In this document: one piece after another, positions 49,525-59,145 of the stretch
Layout of the letters: each line of letters begins with the position of its first letter
How positions within the stretch are numbered: the first letter of the stretch is position 1
The notes under the pieces: generated by a model
Database searches by the model: none
Told to the model about the DNA's origin: nothing
The model's input: the letters and a program-made list of their open reading frames with translations, nothing else
Source of the DNA: an uncultured Phascolarctobacterium sp.
Lineage (GTDB): Bacteria > Bacillota > Negativicutes > Acidaminococcales > Acidaminococcaceae
Length of the DNA stretch: 64,000 nucleotides
Reading direction: 5' to 3'
Assembly (NCBI RefSeq): GCF_900753045.1
Contig: NZ_CAADXO010000030.1
Location: forward strand, 1-64,000
Program-made: the position numbers and the translations under genes

Positions 49525-50405
49525 TATTTAAGCATCTCCTCTACTTCATGTAAATAAGGCATACCGCCCTGTGCTCCCAGCTTTTGTACCGAAAGAGCTG
49601 CGGCAGCATTGGCAAAGCTGATGCTTTCCTGCATGGATTTGCCATTTGCACGGGCAACGGCAAAGGCACCGTTAAAGGTGTCGCCTGCACCCGTAGTATC
49701 AACCGGCTTTACCTTAAAGCCTGGAACAGTAATAACCTGGCCCTTTTCCGCATAGGCAACACCCTTGCTGCCCAACGTCATAATTACCTTGCCCTGGTTC
49801 TGGTCAAGGATATCCGCCTTGCCCTTACCGGCAAACAGTGTTGCTGCCTCGTGCTCGTTGGGAGTCAGGTAAGTAATCTTATCCAGCAGAGCCTGCGGCA
49901 CCGGAGCAACAGGTGCGGGGTTCAGCAGCACAGGTACACCGTGCGCTGCGCATTTTTCAATGACATAGGCATTGGTAGCAGCAGGAATTTCGTGCTGCAA
50001 GAGCACCATGTCTGCCTTGCTGATATCCTCCCACGCTTCATCAATCAGCTCCGGGGATACCAGGTCATTGGCAGCCTTGATAACAATAATCGTGTTATCG
50101 TCCTCTGCTACGGTAATGTGCGCGGTACCGCTGTTTTCACCCGGCAGCACCTTCACATAGGTAGAATCAACGTTGTTTTCCTTTAAAGCCTTCAATACAA
50201 GCTGGCCGTACACATCATCACCGATGCAGCCGACCATCATAACATCTGCTCCCAGGCGGGCTGCAGCAACAGCCTGGTTGGCACCCTTACCGCCGGGAGA
50301 AACGGTCAGGCGGTTGCCGAAAATAGTTTCTCCGGGATGCACCCAGCGGTCACATTCAACGGTAATATCAATATTACAGCTACCTACTACGACAATCTTT
50401 GACAT
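49524..50405 (-). CDS. rbsK: Ribokinase
   Basis: A 293-residue PfkB-family sugar kinase phosphorylating D-ribose. Motifs: SPGGKGANQAVAAARLGADV (PfkB-1), NPAPV, and DTTGAGDTFNGAFAV (PfkB-2, catalytic Asp in GAGD). First gene of rbsKDACB; 25 bases after the unknown helical gene. Confidence 0.95.
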   Translation of the reverse strand: MSKIVVVGSCNIDITVECDRWVHPGETIFGNRLTVSPGGKGANQAVAAARLGADVMMVGCIGDDVYGQLVLKALKENNVDSTYVKVLPGENSGTAHITVAEDDNTIIVIKAANDLVSPELIDEAWEDISKADMVLLQHEIPAATNAYVIEKCAAHGVPVLLNPAPVAPVPQALLDKITYLTPNEHEAATLFAGKGKADILDQNQGKVIMTLGSKGVAYAEKGQVITVPGFKVKPVDTTGAGDTFNGAFAVARANGKSMQESISFANAAAALSVQKLGAQGGMPYLHEVEEMLK

Positions 50406-50430
50406 ATTTTCTACCTCCTGTCTTCAGGAT

Positions 50431-51369
50431 TTATATAATTTTTTGTAATAACAATGCGTATTGCCCGTCAATCAGATTCGGCTGCAGCAAATCCTTAAGG
50501 AGTACTGCCTGCTTGCGGCTGGTTTTGGGCATGGTCTGCTGCCAATAGGTGATAGCAAGCTGCAGCAGCCGCAACAGCTCCTCTCTGGCGCTCTTGTCGT
50601 CGGCAGTCAGCTGCCAAAAAAAGCTGTACCATTGGCGGAAGACATCCGCATCATCCAGCATCGCCGAACGCGATACGTTAGCGGTTACATCACGCAGGTG
50701 ACGCACAAGTAGCTGCAGAAGCGCTGTCTGCCGCTCAGGCGGTGCCTTCGGCACACGCCGCAGCAGCAGGCGATACAAAAGCGTCAGCTCTCTGTAAATT
50801 CTGCAGGCCCTGTCAAAGCCATCCCAGCGTGCGTACACGACGAAATGCAGCTTCAGCTGCTGCAGGCTCCACGCCAACCGTTGCAGGTCCTGCTGCTTTA
50901 AAAGCCAACGCCCGGCCTCACGCAGGAGAAACGCCGTCTCCTCGCGCCACCGCCTGCGTGCCATACGCGCCGCCAAGCTGAGCCATTCGCCCATAAACTC
51001 CTGCAGCATTGCAGTATTGTCGGCTTGCGTCCGCAGCCAGCGCCGCACCAGCAGTGCGAGCATAGGACGCACCTCAGCCAAACGCCTGTCGCACACGGCA
51101 AACGTCAGCCTCAGCAGAACGCTGCCGCCCTGATGCGCCAGCTGCGGATTGACCAGCAGCTGCTCCAGACGCGGCCTGCTTTCCTGCATCCAAGCCGCAA
51201 AAAGCTGCCGTTGCCGGTGGCGTAAGGCCACCAGCAGACAGCAGCTGATTGCTTGTAATGCTTCATTATCTGCTGCTTCAGCAATAATACCCGAAAAAGC
51301 TGTGCAGGCGTTTTGTTCTCTGCCGTCACGCAGAGCAATACATGTTTCTAAAATAAGTTCTGTTACCAT
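50431..51369 (-). CDS. Unrecognised helical protein between pyk and rbsK
   Basis: A 312-residue Arg/Leu/Gln-rich, mostly helical protein with no signal peptide or obvious membrane helix. I do not recognise a family; it has no HTH I could identify. It starts four bases after the pyk stop. The ribosome site is weak, and in-frame ATG 51405 lies inside pyk. Location before rbsK suggests co-transcription with the ribose genes. A regulatory or scaffold role is only speculation. Confidence 0.65.
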   Translation of the reverse strand: MVTELILETCIALRDGREQNACTAFSGIIAEAADNEALQAISCCLLVALRHRQRQLFAAWMQESRPRLEQLLVNPQLAHQGGSVLLRLTFAVCDRRLAEVRPMLALLVRRWLRTQADNTAMLQEFMGEWLSLAARMARRRWREETAFLLREAGRWLLKQQDLQRLAWSLQQLKLHFVVYARWDGFDRACRIYRELTLLYRLLLRRVPKAPPERQTALLQLLVRHLRDVTANVSRSAMLDDADVFRQWYSFFWQLTADDKSAREELLRLLQLAITYWQQTMPKTSRKQAVLLKDLLQPNLIDGQYALLLQKII

Positions 51370-51373
51370 ATTT

Positions 51374-53125
51374 CTACAGGTTAATATCGCCTTCGTAGAC
51401 GTCACCGGAAACAGGATCCACCGTTACCAGCAGGCCGTCGGCCAGCTTAGAGGTTGCTTTCTCCGCGCCTACGATAACAGGCAGGCCGCAGGTTACGGCA
51501 ACAATAGCAGTGGAGGATGTCAGGCCGCCCTCTTCAGCGATAATCGCTGCTGCCTTGGCAGCAGCCTGCGGTACAAACTCGTCATTCAGCACATCAACTA
51601 CAAGGATATCGCCCTTTTGGAGCTTGTCCTTGAAGTCTGCCGCAGTTCTGCCTACGCAGATACGGCCGGTGACAGTCTTGCTGCCGATACCGGTACCGCT
51701 GAGCAGCTTGGTACCCACTGTAACCACCTTAATCAGATTTGTACTGCCCGGAGTACCGATAGGCACGCCGGCAGTTATAACAACAGATGCGCCGTCCTTG
51801 ATTACGGAGTGATGCAAAGCACACTGCAAAGACAGCTCAATCATTTCATCAGTATTTGTGGAGTATGGCCCCAAAAGCGGCAGCACACCCCAATAAAGCT
51901 GCATCGCACGCACACGCTCAGGCAAGCGTGATACAGCAACAACAGTACATTGAGGCTTATATTTGGCAATCATACGTGCCGTAAAGCCTGATTCGGTAAT
52001 CGTAAGAATAGTATCAGCCTTTATTTCCTGAGAAATCTGTACGGTAGCATGGCTGATAGCGTCGGTAGAATGGATGCGCTCGCTGATGCCCTTCTTCTGG
52101 AAGATATGCACATAATCAAGCGCGTTTTCCGTGCGAACGGCAATCTTAGCCATCGTCTGCACCGCCTCCAGCGGATATTTGCCGCTGGCAGTTTCGCCGC
52201 TCAGCATAATAACATCGCTGCCGTCGAAAATAGAGTTGGCAACGTCGCTGGCCTCGGCACGGGTTGCACGGTAGCTGTTAATCATACTTTCCAGCATCTG
52301 CGTAGCCGTGATAACAGGCTTTCCGGCCTTATTGCAGCGCGCGATAATATCCTTCTGTACCAATGGTACATCCTCGGTCGGTATCTCTACGCCAAGGTCG
52401 CCTCTGGCAACCATAATGCCGTCAGATACGCCGATAATCTCATCGATATGCTGCACACCGGCCTCATTCTCGATTTTGGAAATAATCCCGATAGAAGAGC
52501 CTGCTTCCTCAAGCACTTTACGGATAGCGATAACATCATCGGCCTTCTGCACAAAGGATGCCGCAATATAATCCATATCATGCTCGACAGCAAAAAGAAT
52601 ATCTGCCTTGTCCTGCTCCGACAAAAACGGCAGTTTCAGCTCGATACCGGGGCAGGCCACACGCTTACGCGAGCTCAGCTCACCGCCATTGACCACCTTA
52701 GTATAAATTCTGCAGCCGTCAATACGTACAACCTTTAAGGAAAGCAGTCCGTCGGCCAGCAGAATATTACTGCCGATTTCTACCTCCTGCGGCAGACCGG
52801 CATAATTAACGTGTGCCATATGGCGGTCGCCCAGATAATCCTCGGTAGTCAGGCAGAAATCATCGCCCTCGTTCAGCTCGATTTTGCTTTCGGCAAACAT
52901 GCCCAGGCGCATTTCAGGGCCCTTGGTATCGGCAATCGTAGCGATTACCTTACCGGCCTCTTCTGCTGCCTGACGCACCAGCTGCAGCCTTTTGCCATGG
53001 TCCTCATGATTACCATGCGAAAAGTTGAAGCGTGCCAAGTCCATGCCTGCAAGCATCATCTTACGCAGCAGCTCTACGTTGTCCGTGCTGGGACCTACTG
53101 TACAGATAATCTTCGTTTTCTTCAT
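51374..53125 (-). CDS. pyk: Pyruvate kinase with C-terminal PEP-utilising domain
   Basis: A 583-residue glycolytic kinase making pyruvate and ATP from PEP. N-terminal catalytic barrel: KTKIICTVGPSTDNVELLRKM, ARFNFSHGNHEDH, SKIENEAGVQHIDEI, MVARGDLGVEIP, ATQMLESM. The extra C-terminal region (about 475-583) is the PEP-utiliser mobile domain (TGRICVGRTAADFKD, EEGGLTSSTAIVA), common in Firmicutes Pyk. It precedes the unknown protein and ribose genes. Confidence 0.95.
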   Translation of the reverse strand: MKKTKIICTVGPSTDNVELLRKMMLAGMDLARFNFSHGNHEDHGKRLQLVRQAAEEAGKVIATIADTKGPEMRLGMFAESKIELNEGDDFCLTTEDYLGDRHMAHVNYAGLPQEVEIGSNILLADGLLSLKVVRIDGCRIYTKVVNGGELSSRKRVACPGIELKLPFLSEQDKADILFAVEHDMDYIAASFVQKADDVIAIRKVLEEAGSSIGIISKIENEAGVQHIDEIIGVSDGIMVARGDLGVEIPTEDVPLVQKDIIARCNKAGKPVITATQMLESMINSYRATRAEASDVANSIFDGSDVIMLSGETASGKYPLEAVQTMAKIAVRTENALDYVHIFQKKGISERIHSTDAISHATVQISQEIKADTILTITESGFTARMIAKYKPQCTVVAVSRLPERVRAMQLYWGVLPLLGPYSTNTDEMIELSLQCALHHSVIKDGASVVITAGVPIGTPGSTNLIKVVTVGTKLLSGTGIGSKTVTGRICVGRTAADFKDKLQKGDILVVDVLNDEFVPQAAAKAAAIIAEEGGLTSSTAIVAVTCGLPVIVGAEKATSKLADGLLVTVDPVSGDVYEGDINL

Positions 53126-53140
53126 CAGGACTGCGCCTCC

Positions 53141-53335
53141 TCAGTACTGAAACTTATTCTCACACAAAACCTCATAGGCATCCTCTGCCTCCGAAACCGG
53201 CAAGCAGATTTCATAAGCCTTGTTATGCTTGCCTCCGACACTTTTTAGCTGTACCCAAAAGCCGTTTTCCGTCAGCATTTGCTTTATTTTTTTGGCTTGT
53301 TCCTCAGTGTGGGCAATATAAATTGTTTTCCACAT
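53141..53335 (-). CDS. Small conserved protein upstream of pyk (DUF2007-like)
   Basis: A 64-residue protein (MWKTIYIAHTEEQAKKIKQML..., EVLCENKFQY) with the ferredoxin-like alternation of short strands and helices seen in DUF2007-type putative signal-transducing proteins. It sits 15 bases before pyk and 33 bases after etfA. Function unknown. Confidence 0.7.
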   Translation of the reverse strand: MWKTIYIAHTEEQAKKIKQMLTENGFWVQLKSVGGKHNKAYEICLPVSEAEDAYEVLCENKFQY

Positions 53336-53368
53336 ACTAGAATGCCTCCTGTAAATCAGGTAATTGGA

Positions 53369-54349
53369 TTATGCCTTGTAAGCTTTGATTTTTTCAATCA
53401 GCTTCGGCAGGATTACGTTAACATCACCTACGATGCCATAATGAGCAACGGTGAAAATCGGTGCCTCTGCATCCTTGTTGATAGCGATGATGATATCGCT
53501 GTCCTTCATGCCGGACAGATGCTGGATTGCACCGCTGATGCCGCAGGCAAAATAGATATGCGGAGTAACGGATTTACCTGATTGGCCAACCTGTTGGGAG
53601 TGAGTCAGCCAGCCTTCGTCGATAGCGGCACGGGTGCCTGCTACTGCGGAATTTTCAAAGAGAGCAGCCAGCTGTTCCAGCACGTCGAATTTCTCCTTGC
53701 TGCCGAAGCCACGGCCGCCTGCTGCGATCATATCAGCTTCATCAATCTTAACAGCGTTTTCACTGCTCAGAGCTTCTTTTTTAACCAGTTCAACACGGCT
53801 TACAGCGCCTGCTTCCGGAGTGAAGGCAATAACCTCACCGGTGCGGGTGTTGTCCAATTCAGCCGGTTTGAATACTTTAGGACGAACGGTACCCATTTGC
53901 GGACGGTTAACGTCGCAGATGATGGTAGCGCAGATATTGCCGCCCAGTGCGGGTCGAGTCCAGGCAACGAGCTTATCATCGGTTACATCCAGAGCAGTGC
54001 AGTCAGCGCACAGGCCGGTATGCAGACGTGCTGCAACACGCGGAGCCAGGTCACGGCCGTCATCGGTAGCACCGAACATAATGGAAGCCGGATCATATTT
54101 CTTGGACAGCTGGCAGATAGCATCGGTATATAACTCGGTATCATAATCTGCGTATTTTGCATCCTCAATAACATAAACAACATCAGCACCGGCAGCAATC
54201 AGCTGCTGCGGCAGCTCGCCTGCAGCAGCGGTCACCAGTACCGCACAGCATTTTTCCTCCAGCTTGGCACAAAGCTCTTTGGCAGCGCCCAACAGCTCAA
54301 AGGTAACATTCATCAGCTGACCATTTTCCTGTTCAGCAATAACCCACAT
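53369..54349 (-). CDS. etfA: Electron transfer flavoprotein alpha subunit
   Basis: A 326-residue EtfA/FixB-family protein. The C-terminal FAD-binding domain has [45 protein letters not shown] and [16 protein letters not shown]. It pairs with EtfB to move electrons between acyl-CoA dehydrogenases, NADH and ferredoxin or quinone. A free ferredoxin gene lies 12 bases upstream. No dehydrogenase gene is adjacent. Confidence 0.94.
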   Translation of the reverse strand: MWVIAEQENGQLMNVTFELLGAAKELCAKLEEKCCAVLVTAAAGELPQQLIAAGADVVYVIEDAKYADYDTELYTDAICQLSKKYDPASIMFGATDDGRDLAPRVAARLHTGLCADCTALDVTDDKLVAWTRPALGGNICATIICDVNRPQMGTVRPKVFKPAELDNTRTGEVIAFTPEAGAVSRVELVKKEALSSENAVKIDEADMIAAGGRGFGSKEKFDVLEQLAALFENSAVAGTRAAIDEGWLTHSQQVGQSGKSVTPHIYFACGISGAIQHLSGMKDSDIIIAINKDAEAPIFTVAHYGIVGDVNVILPKLIEKIKAYKA

Positions 54350-54361
54350 ATTTACACACTC

Positions 54362-54562
54362 CTATTCGTTATCTTCAGTATCGTCAGTTTCGGCAATAGC
54401 TATAGCCTCCATGGGACATTCGCGGATGCAGGCACCGCAGCAGACACACTGCTGCATATCAATCTGCGCCTTGCCCTCTCGCAGCGTCGCAGCGCCCATC
54501 GGGCATACCGCCACACATTCCTCACAGCCACAGCAAAGCTGCCTGTTTACTTTTATCAGCAT
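54362..54562 (-). CDS. Two-[4Fe-4S] ferredoxin between etfB and etfA
   Basis: A 66-residue bacterial ferredoxin with two CxxCxxCxxxCP sets (CCGCEECVAVCP beginning near residue 10, and CVCCGACIRECP near 38). It probably docks to EtfAB as an electron donor or acceptor. In some bifurcating Etf systems a ferredoxin domain is fused to EtfA; here it is a separate gene. Spacing on both sides is under 15 bases. Confidence 0.9.
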   Translation of the reverse strand: MLIKVNRQLCCGCEECVAVCPMGAATLREGKAQIDMQQCVCCGACIRECPMEAIAIAETDDTEDNE

Positions 54563-54570
54563 GGTTCGCC

Positions 54571-55365
54571 TCAGCTGGTAATAACCTCTGCCTTAACCAG
54601 CTTTTCAAACAGCATATCTACTGCTGCATCAGCATCTGCTTCGGTAATGATTTCGCCGTTGATTTCAGGCGGGGTCGGGGTGAAGGCTTTTTTAACCTTA
54701 GTCGGAGAGCCCTTCAGGCCTACGGTTGCAGGATCAATGTCCAGGTCAGCAACGGTAAGAGTAGGAATCTGAGCCTTACGTGCTTTCATTTTGCCCTTAA
54801 TGCTGGCAAAACGCGGCTCTTTTTCGGATTTGGTTACGGTAACCAGCAGCGGTGCTGCGCAAGCCAGAGTCAGCTGGTAGTTTTCGTTTTCGCGGACAAC
54901 AACAAATTTGCCGTCGGCATAGTTCAGGCTCAGAGCGCCGGTAATTTGAGGAATTCCCAGATGCTCTGCCATTTCCGGGCCAACCTGTGCGGTGTCGCCG
55001 TCTACTGCCTGCTTGCCGCAGAGCACGAGGTCGAACTCGCCCAGATGTTTTACAGCAGCAGCCAGAGCCAGGCTGGTTGCCAGAGTATCGCTGCCGCCCA
55101 GAACGCGGTCGCTCAGCAGAACGCCGTCATCAGCGCCCATAGCGATTGCTTCCTTCAGGATATCGGTTGCCTGGGGCAGGCCCATGGTCAGTACAGTTAC
55201 CTTAGCGCCTTCCTTGTCCTTCAGGCACAGCGCTACCTCCAAAGCCTGACGGTCATAGGGGTTCATAATATTTTCTACACCCGTACGGTCCAAGGTATTG
55301 GTTTCACGGTTAAATTTTACTTTTGCCGTATCCGGCACTTGTTTTAAACAAACGAGAATATTCAT
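54571..55365 (-). CDS. etfB: Electron transfer flavoprotein beta subunit
   Basis: A 264-residue EtfB/FixA-family protein: NILVCLKQVPDTAKVKFNRE, NPYDRQALEVALCLKD, GADDGVLLSDRVLGGSDTLATS, and CGKQAVDGDTAQVGPEMAEHLG, which contacts the nucleotide cofactor. AAGGAGG precedes the ATG. First gene of the etf unit after its promoter. Confidence 0.94.
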   Translation of the reverse strand: MNILVCLKQVPDTAKVKFNRETNTLDRTGVENIMNPYDRQALEVALCLKDKEGAKVTVLTMGLPQATDILKEAIAMGADDGVLLSDRVLGGSDTLATSLALAAAVKHLGEFDLVLCGKQAVDGDTAQVGPEMAEHLGIPQITGALSLNYADGKFVVVRENENYQLTLACAAPLLVTVTKSEKEPRFASIKGKMKARKAQIPTLTVADLDIDPATVGLKGSPTKVKKAFTPTPPEINGEIITEADADAAVDMLFEKLVKAEVITS

Positions 55366-55428
55366 TTGCTGCCTCCTTAAGCTTATTACAGGAGCTGCTG
55401 CTCCGGCTTTTTTTACATTCTTCTCTTT

Positions 55429-55458
55429 ATTTTAGCATTTTTGTACTTAAACTTGCAA
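55429..55458 (-). promoter_or_regulatory. Promoter of etfB-ferredoxin-etfA
   Basis: TTGCAA (55453-55458), 18-base spacer, TGC-TAAAAT extended -10 (core 55429-55434) on the minus strand. A short GGAGC / GCTCC hairpin (55391-55404) lies in the leader. Confidence 0.55.
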
Positions 55459-55500
55459 GTATATCATGAAAGTTTATGAAAAACAGCTCAAATAATTACA

Positions 55501-58500
55501 TCAATTTTTCTTTACCACGCAGTTTTCGCCCAGTATTTTTACAACATCCTCGGCAAAGCCGGGCGCTTCGCTGTTCACCCAGAAGTTAGGCGTTGTCTTG
55601 ATGAGCTTGCGCGAGCCCATCAGCTGCAGGTATACGCAGTCATCGCCCTTATATTTTTGGAACAGCTGCATCAGCTCACGCTGCACCAGCGGATTTTCCA
55701 AGTGCGCTTCGATACGCAGGCGGATTTCCGTAGGCGGCTTGGACGGCAGAGCGCGCACGCTGTTGGCAATAATCTTGCTTTCGCGCTCATCAACGCTGAA
55801 GCGTCCTTCAATCGCCACAATACTGTCCTCATAGATATCCTTGACATTTGTATGATAAGCCTGAGGGAAGACGATAACCGGAAAGCGTCCGCTGAAATCC
55901 TCCAGCGTCAGAACGGCCATCGTATCACCGCGCTTGGTATTTTTAATTGTGCAGTCCGTAATAATGCCGGCCACACGCACGAACTGTCCGTCCTGCACCT
56001 GCGTTTCGCCGCCGAACTGGTGCAGCGGCATGAAGCGCTGCAGCATCTGCTTATAATCGCTCAGCGGATGGTCGGTAACGTAAAAGCCGATGATTTCCTT
56101 TTCGTTCTGCAGAATAAGCTGCTTGGGGATTTCCGGCAGCGGCGGCAGCTTGATTTCCGTCACACCGAAGCTATCGTCACCGAACAGCCCCAGCTGGCCG
56201 TTGGCCTTGTCCCTCTGGCAGGCAGCACCCAAATCAACCGCCTGCTCAATAATGGCCAGCATCTGCGAGCGTCTGGCGCCGAAGGAATCCATTGCGCCGC
56301 ATTTAATCATATTTTCGATAACGCGCTTGTTGACCACGCGCATATTCACACGGCAACAGAAATCCGTCAGGCTCTTGAACGGACCGCCCTCGTTGCGGGC
56401 GCTGATTATTGCATCGACTGCGGCATCACCTGTATTTTTTATACCAGCTAAGCCGAAGCGGATGGACTCATTCTGATGTACCGTAAAGTTCTGACCGCTT
56501 TCATTGACATCCGGCGGCAGGATTTTGACATTATCATTACGGCAGACGTTGATATACCAACTCACCTTATCCGCATCACCGATAATGCTGTTGAGGAAGG
56601 CCGCATAGAACTGCGGACGCCAGTGCGCCTTCAGATAAGCGGTTTCATAGGCTACCAGCGCATAGGCTACGGAGTGTGATTTGTTGAAGCCGTAACCGGC
56701 GAAGTGCTGCAAGAGCGAGAAAATCTGGTCGCTGAGCTCTTCGGGGATATCATGCAGCTTCTTCGCACCGTCGATGAACGACTGGCGCATAGAATCCAGC
56801 TCCTTGGCCTTTTTCTTGCCCATCGCGCGGCGCAGAATATCTGCCTGACCGAGCGTAAAGCCTGCCAATGCAGAGGTTATCTGCATAACCTGTTCCTGAT
56901 ACAGAATAACGCCGTAGGTATCCTTCAAAATAGGCTCCATCAGCGGATGCAATACCTTTGCCGTGCGCTGACCGTGACGGCCGGCGATAAAGTCCTCCGC
57001 CATACCGGTGCCCAAAGGACCCGGGCGGTACAGAGCCACCAACGGAATCAGGTCCTCAAAGCTTTCGGGAGCCAAATCCATAACCAGCTTGGTGATGCCT
57101 GCCGACTCCAGCTGGAAAACGCAGGCCGTTTCACCGCGGCGCAGCATTGCGCAGGCAGCTTCGTCAGCCAGCGGAATATTATCAATATCAACCTCTTCAC
57201 CCGTAGTTTCGCGGATAAAGCGGATGCAATCACCGATAACCGTCAGCGTGCGCAGGCCCAGAAAGTCCATCTTCAGCAGGCCAAGCTCTTCCACCTTATT
57301 TTTATCGTACTGGGTGATGACGCCACCCTCACTGCCCTGCTGCAGCGGTACGTAATTTTTCATATTATGCGGTGCGATAATTACACCGGCGGCATGCGTG
57401 CCTGCGTTACGTGGCAAGCCCTCCACGCTTTCCGCAAGGTCAATCAGCTTCTTGACCTCCGGGCGCGAGTCGTACGCCTGACGGAAGTCCTTGCTGCTGT
57501 TCAGCGCCTTCTCCAGCGTAATACCAAGCTCACGCGGAATCAGCTTGGCAATTTCGTCTACCTCGCCATAGCTCATGCCCAGTGCCTTGCCCACGTCGCG
57601 CACCGCCGCGCGCGCCTGCAGGGTGCCGAAGGTAATAATCTGCGCTACACGCTCCTGTCCGTAACGGCGCACCACGTAATCGAGCACCTGATTACGCTTC
57701 ACATAGCAGAAGTCGGTATCAATATCAGGCATGCTTACACGCTCAGGATTCAAAAAGCGTTCGAACAGCAGATGATAACGCAAAGGCTCGATATTTGTTA
57801 TCCGCAGCAGATAAGCCACGATACTGCCTGCGGCACTGCCACGTCCCGGTCCTACCGGAATATCATGGCTGCGGCAGTAGTTGATGAAGTCCCAGACAAT
57901 GAGGAAGTAGCAGGCATAGCCCATCGTGTTGATAATGTCCAGCTCAAAGTCCAGACGCTCGCGCACCTTCTCATCCACAACCTCATAGCGCTTAGGCAAA
58001 GCCTCCTCGCACAGGTGGCGCAGATAGCTCACGGCATCATAGCCCTCAGGCACTGGGAACTCCGGCAGCAGCAAGTGACCGAACTCCATCTTCACGTTGC
58101 AGCGGTCGGCGATTTTATTGGTATTGCTCAAAGCCTCCGGGCAATCGCCGAACAGCGCCTCCATCTCGTCATAGCTTTTCAGATAATAGCTGTCGTTGTT
58201 GAAGCGCATACGATCAGGCTCATCAACCGTACTCGTCGTCTGGATGCATAGCAGAATATCCTGCGCTGCGGCATCCTTTTGCTGCACATAATGCAAATCG
58301 TTTGTCGCCACCAGACCAAGACCAAACTCCTGCGCCAGCTGCTTCAGTTCCGCGCTGACCTTGTGCTCCTCATCAAGGTCGTGGTCCTGAATTTCCAAAA
58401 AAAAATTTTCCTTGCCGAAAATATCAATATATTCCTGAATACAGCGGCGTGCTCCCTCCAGGTTGTCCTGCAGAATCATCTGCGGTACTTCACCGGCAAC

Positions 58501-58908
58501 GCAGGCGCTGAGGCAGATAACGCCCTCGTGATATGTGCGCAGTACATCCTTGTCTACACGCGGCTTATAGTAAAAGCCCTCCAGCTGACCGATGCTGACG
58601 ATTTTCATCAGATTATGGTAGCCTGTATCGTTTTCCGCCAGCAGGATTAAATGGTACATGCCGCGGTTATTTTTTTCCAGATGCGAGCCCTTCGCCAGAT
58701 ACACCTCGCAGCCGATAATCGGCTTGATGCCTGCTTTGGTACACTCCTGATAAAATTCCACTGCGCCGTACATTGCGCCATGGTCGGTAATCGCAAGGCT
58801 GTCCATGCCCAGCTCCTTGGCATAGGCCACCAGCTCAGGAATTTTCGAAGCGCCGTCCAGCAGACTGTATTCCGTATGTACATGTAAATGAGTAAAGCGT
58901 TTTGTCAT
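55501..58908 (-). CDS. dnaE: DNA polymerase III alpha subunit DnaE
   Basis: A 1135-residue replicative polymerase. The N-terminal PHP domain begins THLHVHTEYSLLDGASKI. The Pol3 catalytic core includes GPGRGSAAGS and PDIDTDF (catalytic Asp pair). Then come a tandem helix-hairpin-helix region (GYGFNKSHSVAYALVAY) and an OB domain (VRVAGIITDCTIKNTKRGDTMAVLTLEDFSG). A C-terminal tau-binding tail follows. Short dnaE1-type length. A hairpin at 58936-58955 lies in the leader. No terminator was seen before the etf promoter. Confidence 0.96.
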   Translation of the reverse strand: MTKRFTHLHVHTEYSLLDGASKIPELVAYAKELGMDSLAITDHGAMYGAVEFYQECTKAGIKPIIGCEVYLAKGSHLEKNNRGMYHLILLAENDTGYHNLMKIVSIGQLEGFYYKPRVDKDVLRTYHEGVICLSACVAGEVPQMILQDNLEGARRCIQEYIDIFGKENFFLEIQDHDLDEEHKVSAELKQLAQEFGLGLVATNDLHYVQQKDAAAQDILLCIQTTSTVDEPDRMRFNNDSYYLKSYDEMEALFGDCPEALSNTNKIADRCNVKMEFGHLLLPEFPVPEGYDAVSYLRHLCEEALPKRYEVVDEKVRERLDFELDIINTMGYACYFLIVWDFINYCRSHDIPVGPGRGSAAGSIVAYLLRITNIEPLRYHLLFERFLNPERVSMPDIDTDFCYVKRNQVLDYVVRRYGQERVAQIITFGTLQARAAVRDVGKALGMSYGEVDEIAKLIPRELGITLEKALNSSKDFRQAYDSRPEVKKLIDLAESVEGLPRNAGTHAAGVIIAPHNMKNYVPLQQGSEGGVITQYDKNKVEELGLLKMDFLGLRTLTVIGDCIRFIRETTGEEVDIDNIPLADEAACAMLRRGETACVFQLESAGITKLVMDLAPESFEDLIPLVALYRPGPLGTGMAEDFIAGRHGQRTAKVLHPLMEPILKDTYGVILYQEQVMQITSALAGFTLGQADILRRAMGKKKAKELDSMRQSFIDGAKKLHDIPEELSDQIFSLLQHFAGYGFNKSHSVAYALVAYETAYLKAHWRPQFYAAFLNSIIGDADKVSWYINVCRNDNVKILPPDVNESGQNFTVHQNESIRFGLAGIKNTGDAAVDAIISARNEGGPFKSLTDFCCRVNMRVVNKRVIENMIKCGAMDSFGARRSQMLAIIEQAVDLGAACQRDKANGQLGLFGDDSFGVTEIKLPPLPEIPKQLILQNEKEIIGFYVTDHPLSDYKQMLQRFMPLHQFGGETQVQDGQFVRVAGIITDCTIKNTKRGDTMAVLTLEDFSGRFPVIVFPQAYHTNVKDIYEDSIVAIEGRFSVDERESKIIANSVRALPSKPPTEIRLRIEAHLENPLVQRELMQLFQKYKGDDCVYLQLMGSRKLIKTTPNFWVNSEAPGFAEDVVKILGENCVVKKN

Positions 58909-59013
58909 CTCTTGCTCCTTAAATTAAAAGACCGCTGCCGCACAAATCTGCGGCAAATGTATGTAAAACTATTCTAGCATTACAGATAAATTTCCTGCCT
59001 AAAACTGAAAAAA

Positions 59014-59049
59014 CATACAACCGTGAATTCACAATTCGTTCGTTGTATG
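59014..59049. promoter_or_regulatory. Inverted repeat overlapping the toxin promoter
   Basis: Perfect 8-bp arms CATACAAC (59014-59021) and GTTGTATG (59042-59049). The right arm covers the -35 element, so it could be a repressor site. Confidence 0.45.
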
Positions 59050-59071
59050 TTCTCTTTATCTATGTTACAAT
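59043..59071 (+). promoter_or_regulatory. Promoter of the toxin mRNA
   Basis: TTGTAT (59043-59048), 17-base spacer, TACAAT (59066-59071) on the plus strand. Confidence 0.6.
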
Positions 59072-59113
59072 ATATTCAGACTTTGGACAATCGTGCTTAC
59101 GGGTGGGCATTGC

Positions 59114-59142
59114 CATCATTCTCCAACAGAATGGAGGTGATG
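59114..59142 (+). promoter_or_regulatory. Leader hairpin sequestering the toxin ribosome site
   Basis: CATCATTCTCCA (59114-59125) pairs with TGGAGGTGATG (59132-59142), allowing one bulge and one G-U, around a 6-base loop. The GGAGGTGA Shine-Dalgarno is inside the stem. Confidence 0.65.
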
Positions 59143-59145
59143 CCT

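Noticed and set aside
55385..55420. Hairpin GGAGCTGCTGCTCC plus T-run as a plus-strand terminator
   Set aside because: No plus-strand gene leads into it; it lies in the etf leader and the T-run is on the non-transcribed side.
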